DNA of 64,000 nucleotides from Variovorax boronicumulans (GTDB lineage: Bacteria; Pseudomonadota; Gammaproteobacteria; Burkholderiales; Burkholderiaceae_C): positions 1-64,000 of the forward strand of contig NZ_VEDO01000015.1 in the NCBI RefSeq assembly GCF_007677875.1, in the 5' to 3' direction. A program made the position numbers and the translations under genes. Below, one piece after another: positions 1-13,000 of the stretch; the stretch's first letter is position 1, and each line of letters opens with the position of its first letter. The notes beneath the pieces were generated by a model. That model saw nothing but the letters and a program-made list of their open reading frames with translations, searched no databases and was not told the origin of the DNA.

Positions 1-3000
1 CACCGTGATCTGGTGGCTGGTGGCCGTTTCGTAGTCGAGCAGGCTGCCATTCGCGACGGTCACCACGCCCGTGGCGGTGTCGATGGTGAAGCGGCCGCCG
101 GCGTTGTCCGTGAGGCTGTAGCTCACGCTGGCCGTACCGTCGGGGTCCAGGGCCTGGGCCGTGATGCCCACCACGGTGCCGCTGGCGGCGTTCTCCGCCA
201 CAGTGTTGGCTGCGGGGTCCACGTCGCTGACGGCGCCGACCGGTGCCTCGTTCACATCGCTGAGGTTGATCGTGAAGTTGGCGCTGGAGGTGGAACCATC
301 GGACGAGGTGGCCAGCACCGTGATCTGGTGGCTGCTGGTCGTCTCGTAGTCGAGCAGGCTGCCGTTCGCGACCGTCACCACGCCCGTGCTGGCGTCGATG
401 GTGAAGCGGCCGCCGGCGTTGTCCGTGAGGCTGTAGGTCACACTGGCCGTGCCGTCCGGGTCCAGGGCCTGCGCCGTGATGCCCACGACCGTGCCATTGG
501 TCGCGCTCTCGGCCACGGTGTTGACGGCGGGGTCCACGTCTGTCACGGCGCCGATGGGTGCCTCGTTCACATCCGTGAGGCTGATCGTGAAGTTGGCGCT
601 GGAAGTCGAGCCATCCGAGGACGTGGCCACCACCGTGATCTGGTGGCTGGTCGCAGCCTCGTAGTCCAGAAGCGACCCATCGGCCACGGTCACCACGCCG
701 GTGCTGGCGTCGATGCTGAAGCGGCCACCGGCGTTGTTCGAAAGGCTATAGGCGACTGTGGCCGTGCCGTCGGGGTCCAGCGCCTGGGCCGTGATGCCCA
801 CCACGGTTCCGTTGGCGGCGTTCTCGGACACGGTGTTGGCGGCAGCGTCGACGTCGGTGACAACACCGACAGGCGCTTCGTTCATGTCCGTCAGGTTGAT
901 CGTGAAGTTGGCACTGGAGGTGGAACCGTCGGACGACGTGGCCACCACCGTGATCTGGTGGCTGGCCGCAGCCTCGTAGTTCAGCAGCGATCCATCGGCC
1001 ACGGTCACAACGCCGGTGCTGGCGTCGATGGTGAAGCGACCACCGGCACTGTTCGAGAGGCCATAGATGACGCTGGCGGTGCCGTCGGGGTCCAGGGCCT
1101 GGGCTGTGATGCCCACCACGGTGCCGTTGGCTGCGTTCTCTGGCACGGAGTTGGCAGCAGGGTCAACGTCGGTCACGGCGCCGACCGGCGCTTCGTTCAC
1201 ATCGCTGAGCGCGATGGTGAAGTTGGCGCTGGAGGTGGAGCCGTCGGAGGATGTGGCCACCACCGTGATCTGGTGGCTGGCGGCGCTTTCGTAGTCGAGA
1301 AGCGATGCATCGGCCACGGTGACGACGCCGGTGCTGGCGTCGATGGTGAAGCGCCCGCCAGCGTTGTTCGACAGGCTGTAGGTGACGCTGGCCGTGCCGT
1401 CTGGGTCGATGGCCTGGGCGATGATGCCTACCGCCGTGCCGTTGGCTGCGTTCTCGGCCACCTGGTTGGCCGCGGCATCCACGTCGGTCACGGCGCCGAC
1501 CGGCGCTTCGTTCACATCGCTGAGCACGATGGTGAAGTTGGCGCTGGAGGTCGAGCCGTCGGAAGACGTGGCCAGCACCGTGATCTGGTGGCTGGTGGCC
1601 GACTCGTAGTCGAGCAGGCTGCCATTCGCCACTGTCACCACGCCCGTGGCCGCGTCGATGGTGAAGCGCCCGCTGGCGTTGTTCGACAGGCTGTACGTCA
1701 CCGAGGCCGTGCCGTCGGGGTCCAGGGCCTGAGCGATGATCCCGACAACGGCGCCGCTGCTTGCGTTTTCGGGCACGGTGTTGGCAGCAGCGTCCACGTC
1801 GATGACGGCACCCACCGGCGCTTCATTCACGTCCGTGAGGCTGATCGTGAAATTGGCACTGGACGTGGAGCCGTCCGACGATGTGGCCAGCACCGTGATC
1901 TGGTGGCTCGCCGCCGCCTCGTAGTCCAGCAGCGATCCGTCGGCCACGGTAACCACGCCCGTGCTGGCGTCGATGGTGAAGCGGCCGCCGGCGTTGTCGG
2001 TCAGGCTGTACGTGACCGTGGCCGCGCCATCGGGGTCGAGGGCCTGGGCCGTGATGCCAACGGCGGTGCCGTTGGCCGCGTTCTCGGCCACGGTGTTCGC
2101 GGCAGGGTCCACGTCGGTGACGGCGCCTACCGGCGCTTCGTTGACGTCCGTCAGGCTGATCGTGAAGTTGGCGCTGGAGGTCGAGCCGTCCGAGGACGTC
2201 GCAAGTACCGTGATCTGGTGGCTGGCGGCCGTCTCGTAGTCGAGCAGGCTGCCATCGGCCACCGTCACGACACCGGTGTTCGCATCGATGGTGAAGCGGC
2301 CACCCGCGTTGTCGACCAGGCTGTACGTGACGCTGGCCGTGCCGTCCGGGTCCGTGGCCTGCGCGGTGATGCCCACGGTACTGCCGTTGGCCGCGTTCTC
2401 GGCCACGGTGTTGGCGGCAGGGTCCACGTCGGTGACGGCACCCACCGGCGCCTCGTTCGCGTCCGTGAGGTTGACCGTGAAGTTGGCGCTGGAGGTGGAG
2501 CCATCCGATGAGGTGGCCAGCACCGTGATCTGGTGGCTGGAGGCCGCCTCGTAATCGAGCAGGCTGCCGTTGGCCACGGTGACGACGCCCGTCGTGGCGT
2601 CGATGGTGAAGCGGCCGCCGGCGTTGTTCGACAGGCTGTAGGTGACCGTGGCCGTGCCGTCCGGGTCGATGGCCTGGGCCGTGATGCCCACGACTGTGCC
2701 GTTGGCGGCGTTCTCGGCCACGGTGTTGGCGGCAGGGTCCACGTCGGTGACGGCGCCCACGGGCGCTTCGTTCACATCGCTCAGGTTGATCGTGAAGTTG
2801 GCGCTCGAGGTCGAGCCGTCGGACGAAGTGGCCAGCACCGTGATCTGGTGGCTGGCGGCACTTTCGTAGTCGAGAAGCGAGGCGTCGGCCACGGTCACCA
2901 CGCCCGTGGTGGCGTCGATGGAGAAACGCCCGCCGGCGTTGTTCGACAGGCTGTAGCTCACGGTGGCCGTACCGTCCGGATCGATGGCCTGGGCCGTGAT

Positions 3001-4060
3001 GCCCACGGCCGTGCCGTTGGCGGCGTTCTCGGCCACCGCGTTGGCAGCAGGGTCTGCGTCGTTGACGGCACCCACCGGTGCCTCGTTCACATCCGTCAGG
3101 TTGATCGTGAAGCTGGCGCTGGAGGTGGATCCGTCCGACGAGGTGGCCAACACAGTGATCTGGTGGTTCGTCGCCGTCTCGTAGTCCAGGAGTGATCCGT
3201 TGGCCACGGTCACGACGCCCGTGTTGGCGTCGATGGTGAAGCGGCCACCCGCGTTGTCCGTGAGGCTGTAGGTCACCGTGGCCGTGCCATCCGGATCGGT
3301 GGCCTGCGCCGTGATGCCCACGGCCGTGCCGTTGGCAGCGTTCTCTGGCACGGTGTTGGCGGCTGGGTTCGCATCGGTCACAGCGCCCACCGGCGCTTCG
3401 TTCACGTCGCTGAGGTTGATCGTGAAGCTGGCGCTGGAAGTCGAGCCGTCGGAAGACGTGGCCAGCACCGTGATCTGGTGGCTCGTCGCGCTCTCGTAGT
3501 CCAGCAGGCTGCCGTTGGCGACTGTCACGGCTCCCGTGGTGGCGTCGATGGCGAAGCGCCCGCCGGCACTGTTCGAGAGGCTGTACGTGACCGTGGCCGT
3601 GCCGTCCGGATCCGTGGCCCGGGCCGTGATGCCCACGGCGGTGCCGTTGGCCGCGTTCTCGGCCACGGTGTTGGCGGCAAGGTCCACGTCGGTGACGGCA
3701 CCCACGGGCGCCTCGTTCACGTCCGTCAGGTTGATCGTGAAATTGGCGCTGGCGGTGGAGCCATCGGACGAGGTGGCCACCACCGTGATCTGGTGGTTGG
3801 TGGACGTTTCGTAGTCGAGCAGGCTGCCGTTGGCCACCGTCACCACGCCCGTGCTGGCATCGATGGCGAAGCGCCCGCCTGCGTTGTCTGAGAGGCTGTA
3901 GCTCACCGTGTCCGGCGTGTCCGGGTCGTCCGCGAAGGCCGTCAAGCCCACCACCGTGCCATTGGCGGCGTTCTCGGCCACCTGGTTGGCGGCGGGATCG
4001 ACGTCGGTCACCGCGCCCACGGCGGACTCGTTGACGTTCGTCACCGTCACGCTCAGCGCC
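1..4060 (-). repeat. Tandem 315-bp cadherin-like repeat array (at least 12 full units)
   Basis: The word caccgtgatctggtgg (or a one-base variant) recurs at 1, 316, 631, 946, 1261, 1576, 1891, 2206, 2521, 2836, 3151, 3466 and 3781, an exact 315-bp (105-codon) period without a single indel over twelve intervals. Units differ mainly by scattered, largely synonymous substitutions, so the array looks recently amplified or homogenised by recombination. It continues past the left edge and decays near 4060, where the unit becomes more divergent. Confidence 0.95.
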
Positions 4061-7000
4061 TGGTCGTCCGAGAGCGCACCATCGGTGGCCCGCACGATCA
4101 CCTCGTAGACGTTGTCGGCATTGGCGTCCAGCGGGTTCTCGTGGTCCGGCGCGCCGATGAAGCGCAGCGCGCCGGTCGTGGCGTCGATGCTGAACAAGGC
4201 CGCGTCCGCACCGCCCGCGATGGCATAGGTGGGCGTGGTGCCGTCGGGGTCGGTGGCGGCCACCGTGGTCACCGCCGTGCTGTTCTCGGGCACCGACACG
4301 GAGGCCGTGGCGCCGCCGCCGTTGCTGGTGATCACCGGCGCGTCGTTGACGGCCGTGACGGCGATATCGCGTGTGGCGGCCGCGCTGCTGGCGGTGCCGT
4401 CGTTGACCACGTAGGACACAGTGCGCGTGGCCGTGCTCGGGTTGTCGCTGGTGTTGACGTAGGTCACGCTGCGCAGCGCGGCCTGGTAGTTGGCCACCGT
4501 GGCGCTGCCCGTGAGCGTCAACACCCCGGTGGCCGAATCCCAGCTGCCCGTGATGCCGTTGGCGTTCACAAAGGCCAGGACGTCCTGGCCGTTCGCGTAG
4601 TTGCCACTGATCGTGATGGTGGCGCCGGTCAGGGTCGTGTTGTCCGCGTCGTTGACCGCCACGCCCGGGTCCACCGCGGTGGCCGCGGCGTTCTCGGTAT
4701 AGGAGAGCGTGCTGCCGGTCGTCGTGACCACAGGTGCGTCGTTCACGGCCGTGATGTTGACCGTCGTGCTGCCGCTGCCCACCAACGCGCCGCCACCGCC
4801 CTGGGCGCCCGTGTTGCCGTCGCTGAACGACCAATCCAGCTGCACCGAGGCCGGCGGCGCGTCGCTGCTGTTGGCGTAGCCGATGGCGCGCAGCACGTTG
4901 TCGACCAGCGTCTGCGTGGCATCGGCGTTGAAGCTCAGCACGAGCCGGCCGCCGCTGTTGGTGGTCACCGTGCCCACCGTGGTGCCGCCGTAGACCAGGC
5001 TGCCACCTTCGGTCAGTGCCGACAGAGCGCCGCCCGTGGCCGCGAACAGATCCTGGGCATTGGCGCCGCCGTTGCGCTGCAGCGTCAGCGTGGCGCCAGC
5101 GTAGTTGCCGGCCGCGGCCAGCTCGGTGTCCACCACGGTGGCTGCGGGCGCGAGGGCCAACGCGGCGGCGTTCTCGGTGTACGACGCGCTGGTCGGCACC
5201 GTGATCACCGGTGCCGTGTTGGCGGCCTGCACATTGAGGGCGAGCTCCGAAGTCGACCCGTAGCTGCTGGCGCCGGTCTTCTCGGTGGCCGTGGCGGTGA
5301 TCCAGGCACCGTACCCGAGTCCGGCCGCGGCCAGGGTGGCGCCGATGCTGGCGTTGCCACTGGCGTCGGTCGTCACCTCCACGAAGCCCAGGAAGGCATT
5401 GGCTTCGCCATGCCCAGAGCCGTCCGTGCTGCCGTAGGGCACACCGAAGAACTCGATGCGGTAGGTCTTGTTCGCCTCGCTGTTCAGGCTGCCGGTCACC
5501 GTGAACTGGTTGCTGGCGTAGTTCACCGTGGCCAGCACCGGGAAGTTCTGCAGGTTGTTGGCCCCCGTGTCGGTGTCGCCCGCATCGTTGGCCGTGACAC
5601 CGTCCAGACCCAGATCGATGCCCAGGCCGGTGTTGCCATAAATCTGGTTGCCCAGCAGCGTGTTGCCCGCGCCTGCGGCGGCCAGCAGCACGATGCCGCC
5701 CTCGGCGCCGCTGAAGGCCACCACGTTGCCCTGCACCAGCGAGCCTGCCGTGCCGTGGTCGAGGTAGATGCCCGCGTAACCCGTCGTGCCCCAGTTGGCG
5801 GTGCCGGCACCGTCCGTGCCGATGCGATTGCCCTGGACCCGCGTGCCCGTCGCGTCGTCCAGCAGCACGGCACTGCCGTTGGTGCGGGCGACCCAGTTGC
5901 CCTCGCCGGCAACCAGGCCACCGACCTGCGTGTTCGTGGCACCCGCCGCCACCACGATGCCCGCGCCCGTGCTGGCCAGCGCGGACAGGCCGTCCGGCAT
6001 GACGCCGATGTAGTTGCCCTGCACCACCGTGTCGGCCGCACCGGCGACGAAGATCGCCGCATTGGTCGTCCCTGCGAGCACGTTGCGGTCCGCCGCGCTG
6101 CTGCCGCCGATGCGGTTGCCGCTGCCCCGGTCGACATAGATGCCGTTGGGCACCGTCGTGCCCAGCACCTGCGCACCAGCACCCACGCGGCCGATGTAGT
6201 TGCCGGCGATGACGTTGTTGTCGGAACCCACCTCCAGGTAGATGGCCGCGTAGTCGAAATTCGTGATCGCCAGGCCCCGGATGGTGCTGCCGCTGGCGCC
6301 GGACTGCAGCACCAGGCCGCTCTCGTTCTTGCTCGGGTCGGCGTTGCCGACGATCTGGATGGCCGGCTGGCCGCCGCCGGCAGCGAAGCTGTCGTCGGTC
6401 GTGGCATCGATGACCACGGGGCGCGCGATGTGGGGCAGATCCTGCGCGAGCGCGATCGTGTGCAGGCCCGTTCCGCTGATCGAGAAGTTGACCAGCGTGG
6501 GTAGGCTGCCTGCCGGCGTGTTGTTGATGGCGGTGATGGCCTCGCGCAGGGAGATGAATCCGTCCGCGCCTTTGCTCGCCAGCAGCGTGGAGATGCTGGT
6601 GGTGTCGCCGTCCAGCGTGTCGGCCGCGGTGTCCACCACCAGCGTGTTCTGCACCGTGGAGATGGCCACGACGCTGCGCGCGAATTCCGAGGTGTCCGTG
6701 AAGCTGCCATAGCCCGCCACGGAGCGCGTGGCCGTGGCCGAAATGAAGGCCCCGGCCGCCACCGTCGCCGACAGCGTGGTGGAGAACGTGGCGTTGCCCG
6801 ACGCATCGGTCAGCACGTCGACGAAGCCCAGGTAGGTGTGGCCCTGGCCGTAGCCCGATCCGTCGTTGGCCGTGTTGGAGAACAGCTCCACGCGGATGTA
6901 GGTGTTCGCCGTGCTGTTGACCGTGCCGCTGATGGTGAAATTGCCCGCGCCGTCGGTGCGCGCGAGCGTCAGCACCGGGAAGTTCTGCAGGTTGTTGGCA

Positions 7001-10000
7001 CCGGTGTCGGCGTCGCCCGCGTCGTTGAGGGTGACACCGTTGAAGCCCAGGTCGATGCCCAGCCCGGCGTTGCCGTAGATCCGGTTGCCCAGGATGGCGT
7101 TGCCGCTGCCGGTGTCCGCGTCCAGCAGGATGCCGCCGTTGGCGCCGCTGAAGGCCACCACGTTGCCCCGGATCAGGTTGTTCGCCGCACCGTTGTTGAG
7201 GTACATGCCAGCGGCCAGGCGTACGCCCCAGTTGGCGGTGCCGGCCGCATCGGTGCCGATGCGGTTGCCCTGCACCGTGCTGCCGCTTGCGCCCGTGGTG
7301 ATCGAGATGGCGCTGTAGTCGGTGCGCGCGATCCAGTTGTCCAGCACCTGCGTGTTGGTGGCATCGCCCGCCACCGCGATGCCCTGGCCTGGGCTGCTCA
7401 GGGACGACAGCCCATCGGGCGTCACGCCGATCCAGTTGCCCTGCACCACGTTGCCGTTGGCGGTGGCGCCATCGCCGAACACGAGGATGGGTGTGCCCGC
7501 CACGCCGGTGAAGAGGTTGCGGTCCGCGGCGGTGCTGCCGCCGATGCGGTTGTTGCTGCCCGAGTCCACCCACACGCCGACATTGTCCAGCCCTGTGGAC
7601 AGGATCTGCCCGCCCGCGCCGATGGTGCCGAAGTAGTTGCCGGCGATGACGTTGTTGTTGCTGGCGACCTCGAGGTAGATGCCGGCGTACCGGAAGTTCG
7701 TGATGGCCAGGCCGCGGATGGTGCTGCCGCTCGCGGTGCTCGCCAGAATCAGGCCGCTTTCGTTGAAGTTGGGATCGGACGAGCCCACGATCTGGATCGC
7801 GGGCCGGCTGCCATTGGCGGCGAAGCTGTCGTCGGTGGTCGCGTCGATGACCACCGGCCGGGTGATCCGGGGAAGGTCGGTGGCCAGCGTGATCGTGTGC
7901 AGACCCGTGCCGGCGATGGCGAAGTTCACCAGCGTGGGCAGGCTGCCCGCGGGCGTCCCGTTGATGGCCAGCAGTGCCTCGCGCAGGCTGATGAAGCCGT
8001 CCGCGCCCTTGCTCGCCAGCAGGGTGGAAAGACTCGTCGTGTCCCCGTCCAGCGTGTCGCTCGCCGTGTCCACCACCAGCGTGTTCTGCACTGTGGAGAT
8101 GGCCACCACGCTCCGCGCGAACTCCGAGGTGTCGGCGAAGCTGTTGTAGGCCGCATTGCTCCGCGTGGCCGTGGCCGAAATGTAGGCGCCCGCGGCCACT
8201 GTGGCCGACAGCGTGGTGGAGAACGTGGCATTGCCCGAGGCATCGGTCGCCACGTTGATGAAGCCCAGGAGGGTGCGGCCTTCGCCGTAGCCGCTGGCCG
8301 CGTTGCCGGTGTTGGCGAACACCTCGATGCGGTAGAAGCTGCTGGCCGTGCTGTTGAGCGTGCCGCTGATCTGCAAGTTGCCGGTACCGTCGGTCCGTGC
8401 CACGGTCAGCACCGGGAAGTTCTGCAGGTTGTTGGCGCCGGTGTCACCGTCGCCCGTGTCGTTGGCCGTCACGCCGTCGTTGGCCAGGTCGATGCCCAGC
8501 GAACCGGCGCTGCCGTTGGTGCCGTAGATGCTGTTGCCCAGGATGGCGTTGCCGGTGCCGCTGTTCACGCGGACCGCGTCGGCCGCGGCGCCGTTGCTCT
8601 GGTTGGAGAAAGCAAACACGTTGCCCTGGCCGCCCGCCGTGCCACCCACCAGGTGGTTGTTGCCGGCCAGCACGATGCTGCTCAACTGCGTGCCCCAGTT
8701 GGCTGTGCCAGCCAGGTCGGTACCGATGCGGTTGCCCTGCACGACGACGCCGCTGGTGCCGGGGTCGATGCCGATGCCGGTGGTCGCGGCGCTGATCCAG
8801 TTGCCCGTGATCACCGCGCCGGCCCCCGACGCGTTGACCGCGATGCCGGTCGTCGCCGTGGTGCCGAAGCGCGCGGTGCCGGCCGCGTTGATGCCGATGC
8901 GGTTGTTCAGCACCTGGGTGCCGCCACCGCTGGTGTTGACGCCGATGCCGACGCTGCCGGCGCCCAGCACCACGTTGTTCTGCACGAGCGTGTTGGTCGC
9001 CGTGCCATTGAGGACGACGCCGGGCTGGGTTCCCGCAAAGGCCGTGCTGCCGCTCGCGTCGACACCCATGTAGTTGCCCAGGATCTGGTTGCCCGAGCCT
9101 GCATCCACCAGCACGCTGTAGAGGTTGCTGGACGTAGCGTCCAGGCCGATCAGATTGCGGTCCGCGGCCGTGCTGCCGCCGATGGTGTTGCCGCCGCTGC
9201 TGATCCGGATGCCCGCAACCCCCGCTGCCACGGCCGCCTGCCCGCCGTCGGCGCCCACCGCACCCAGGTAGTTGCCGGCCACGGTGTTGCCGCTCGAGCC
9301 GGAGGTGATGCGGATCGCCGCGCTGGAGCCCGAGTTGCCGTAGTTCTGCACCACCAGCCCACGGATGGCGGAGCCGCTGGAGCCCGTGTCCAGCACCAGG
9401 CCGCTGCCCACCAGGCCGTTCACGTTGACGACGATGGCCGGCCGCCCGCCGTTGGCCGTCACGCTGCCGGTGTCGGTGGTGCCGTCGATGACCACCGGCC
9501 TGGTGATGGCGGGCAGCAGCGAGGACAGCGTGATGGTGTGGACCGCGTTGCCGGCGATGGCGAAGTTCACCAGCGTGGGCAGGCTGCCCGCGGGTGTCCC
9601 GTTGATGGCCAGCAATGCCTCGCGCAGGCTGATGAAGCCGTCCGCGCCCTTGGTGGCCAGCAGCGTGGAAAGACTCGTCGTGTCACCGTCCACGGTGTCA
9701 GAAGCCGTGTCCACCACCAGCGTGTTCTGCACCGTGGAGATGGCAACGATGCTGCGCGCGAACTCGGAGGTGTCGGTGAACGTATTGAAGGCCGCGTTGC
9801 TCCTCGTCGCTGTGGCTGAGATGAAGGAGCCGACTGCCACCGCCACGGGCAGGGTCACCGAGAAGCTGCCATTGCCGCTGGCGTCGGTCGCCACGTTGGC
9901 GAACAGCACCGACGACTGTCCCTCGCCATGCCCTGATGCGCCATTGACCGTGTTCGCGAAGATCTCGATGCGGAAGTAGCTGTTGGCCGTGCTGTTGATG

Positions 10001-13000
10001 GTCCCGGTGATGGTGAAGTTCGTGCCATCGGTGCGCGCCAGCGTCAGCACCGGGAAGTTCTGCAGGTTGTTGGCGCCAGTGTCTGCGTCACCAGTGTCGT
10101 TGGCGGTCACGCCGCTGGCGCCCAGATCGATGCTGAGGGAATCGGCGCTGCCGTTGGTGCCGTAGATGCTGTTGCCCAGTATCGCGTTGCCGGTGCCGGA
10201 GGACACGCTGATGGCGTCGGCCGACGCGCCCTGTTGGTTGGAGAAGGCCACCACGTTGCCCTGGCCGGCCGTCGTGCCGCCGATCAGGTTGTTGCTGCCC
10301 GCGATGCGGATGCCGCTCTGCTGGCCGCCCCAGTTTGCCGTACCGGTCAGGTCGGTGCCGATGCGGTTGCCCTGCACCACGACGCCGCTGACGCCGGCCT
10401 GCAGCGAGATGCCCGCCAGCGTGGTGGCGCCGATCCAGTTGCCGCTGATGACCGCGCCGCTGCCGGTGCTGTAAATGATGATGCCGGCGCTCGCCGTGGT
10501 GCTGATGCGGGCCGTGCCCGCCGCATTGATGCCCACGCGGTTGCCCAGCACCTGCGTGCCGCCGCCGGTGGTGTTGACGCCGACGCCCACATCGCCCGCG
10601 CTCGAGATCAGGTTGCCCTGGATGATGGTGTTGGCCGGCGTGCCGTTGAGCCAGATGCCGGGCTGGATGCCCGTGAACCCCGTGGTGCCGCTGGCGTTGA
10701 CGCCGATGTAGTTGCCCAGGATCTGGTTGCCGTTGCCTTGGTCGAGCAGGATGGCGTAGAAGGGCGTGGCCGTGCCATCCATGCCGATCACGTTGCGATC
10801 CGCCGCCGTGCTGCCGCCGATGGTGTTGTTGTCGCTCTGGATCCAGATGCCGTCGTCGCCTGATGGCAGGGCGATCTGTTCACCGCTCGCGCCGACAGAG
10901 CCCAGGTAGTTGCCGACGATGGTATTTCCACTGGAGCCGGCCATGATACGGATGGCCGAGGCGGCATTGTTGGCGGTGTAGTTTTGGATGTTCAGACCGC
11001 GGATGGTGGAGCCGCCCGAGCCCGTGTCCAGCCGCAGCCCGTCGCCTGCGAGGCCGTTCATGTTGACCACGATGGCCGGCCGCCCGCCGTTGGCCGTGAC
11101 GCTGCCCGTGTCGGTCGTGCCATCGATGACCACCGGCTTGGTGATGTACGGTAGCAGCGAGGACAGCGTGATGGTGTGCACGCCGTTGCCGGCGATGTTG
11201 AAGTTCACCAGCGTCGGCAGGCTGCCGGCAGGCGTGTTGTTGATGGCGGTGATGGCCTCGCGCAGGCTGATGAAGCCGTCGGTGCCCCTGGTCGCCAGCA
11301 GCGTGGACAGGCTCGTCGTGTCGCCGTCCACCGTGTCGGACGCCGTGTCGACCACCAGGGTGTTCTGCGTGGTGGAGATGGTGACGACGCTGCGTGCGAA
11401 CTCCGAGGTGTCGGCGAAGGTGGTGTAGCCGCTGTTGGACCGTGTGGCGGTGGCCGAAATGAAGGCGCCTGCTGCCACCGTCGCGGAAAGGGTGGTCGAG
11501 AAGCTGGCGTTGCCGCTGGCGTTCGTCAGCACGTTGACGAAGCCGAGGTAGGTCTGGCCTTCGCCGTAGCCGGTGGCGTCGTTGGCCGTGTTGGCGAACA
11601 GCTCGATGCGCAGGTAGGTGTTGGCCGTGCTGTTGATGCTGCCCGTGATCTCGAAGCTGCCTGCGCCGTTGGTGCGGGCCAGGGTCAGCACGGGGAAGTT
11701 CTGCAGGTTGTTGGGACCGGTGTCGGCGTCGCCCGCGTCATTGGCCGTGACCCCGTCGCCCGCGCTGCCGCTGGCGGCCAGGTCGATGCCCAGGCCGGTG
11801 TTGCTGTAGATCTGGTTGCCGAGCAAAGCGTTGCCGGAGCCGGCGGTGCTGCTCATGAACACCCCGCCATTGGCGCCGCTGAAGGCCACGACGTTGTTCT
11901 GCACCAGGTTGTTGACCGCGCCGCTGCTCACGAACATGCCGGCCGCCAGGCGGATGCCCCAGTTGGCCGTGCCCGCGGCGTCGGTGCCGATGCGGTTGCC
12001 CTGCACGACGCTGCCCGTGGCGTTGCTCACCAGCGAGATGCCGCTGTAGTCGGTGCGGGCGATCCAGTTGTCCAGGATCAGCGTGTTCCGGGCCCCGTTC
12101 GCCGCGGCGATGCCCTGGCCTGCGCTGGACACGGCCGTCAGGCCGTTCGGCATCACACCCACGTAGTTGCCCTGGACCACGTTGGCAATGGCGTTGGCGC
12201 CGTTGCCGTCGACCACGATGGCCGCGCCCGTCACGCCGATGATGACGTTGCGGTCCGCCGCGGTGGGGCCGCCCACGCGGGTGCCGTTGGAGCGGTCGAC
12301 CCAGATCCCGGCCTGGCCCAGCCCGGTGGCCAGCATCTGCCCGCCCGCGCCGATGGAGCCCAGGTAGTTGCCGGCGATCACGTTGTAGTGCGAATTGATC
12401 GAAACGTAGATGCCGGAGTAGTAGAAGTTCGTGATCGCCAGCCCGCGGATGGTGCTGCCGCTGGCGCCGGCCCGCAGGTCCAGACCGCTCTCGTTGTTGT
12501 TGCCGTCGATCTGGATCGCGGGCTGGTTGCCGTTGGCGGCGAAGCTGTCGTCGGTGCTGCCGTCGATGACCACCTGCCTGGTGATGGCGGGCAGCTTGGT
12601 GGCCAGCACGATGGTGTGCAGCCCGGTGCCGCTGATGTTGAAGCGGATCAGTGTAGGGCCCGATGCCGCGTTGGCCTGCGTGACGGCGTCGCGCAGCGAG
12701 CCGGCACCGCTGTCGGCCGTGCTGGTGACGGTCTGCACGTTCATGGCCGTTGTCGCCTGGTAGGCCGCGAACTCCGAGGTTTCCGCCGGCACCGTGCCGT
12801 TCAGGCGGGTGGCCGTGGCCGTGATGAGGCCGCCGACGGGAACCGAGCCCGACATCGTCGCCGCGAAGGTCACGTTGCCCGAGGCATCGGTGGTGACGTT
12901 GGTGTAGCCCAGGTACACCCGGCCTTCGCGCACGGTGGTGCCGGCGGGCGAGGCGTAGTAGTCGATGCGGTAGGTCGTGCTGGCCGCGCTGTTGAGCGTG

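Noticed and set aside
13-2511. Long plus-strand open frame of 832 codons
   Set aside because: It is antisense to the cadherin-like repeat array; the 315-bp period and GC-biased third positions keep it open. The minus-strand frame gives coherent repeat domains.
1-4060. CRISPR-like regular spacing
   Set aside because: The 315-bp units are contiguous coding repeats without short repeats and unique spacers.
1823-7573. Minus-strand frame of 1916 codons starting inside the adhesin
   Set aside because: Out of frame with the adhesin; the product is dominated by R, H, G and Q with no fold pattern.
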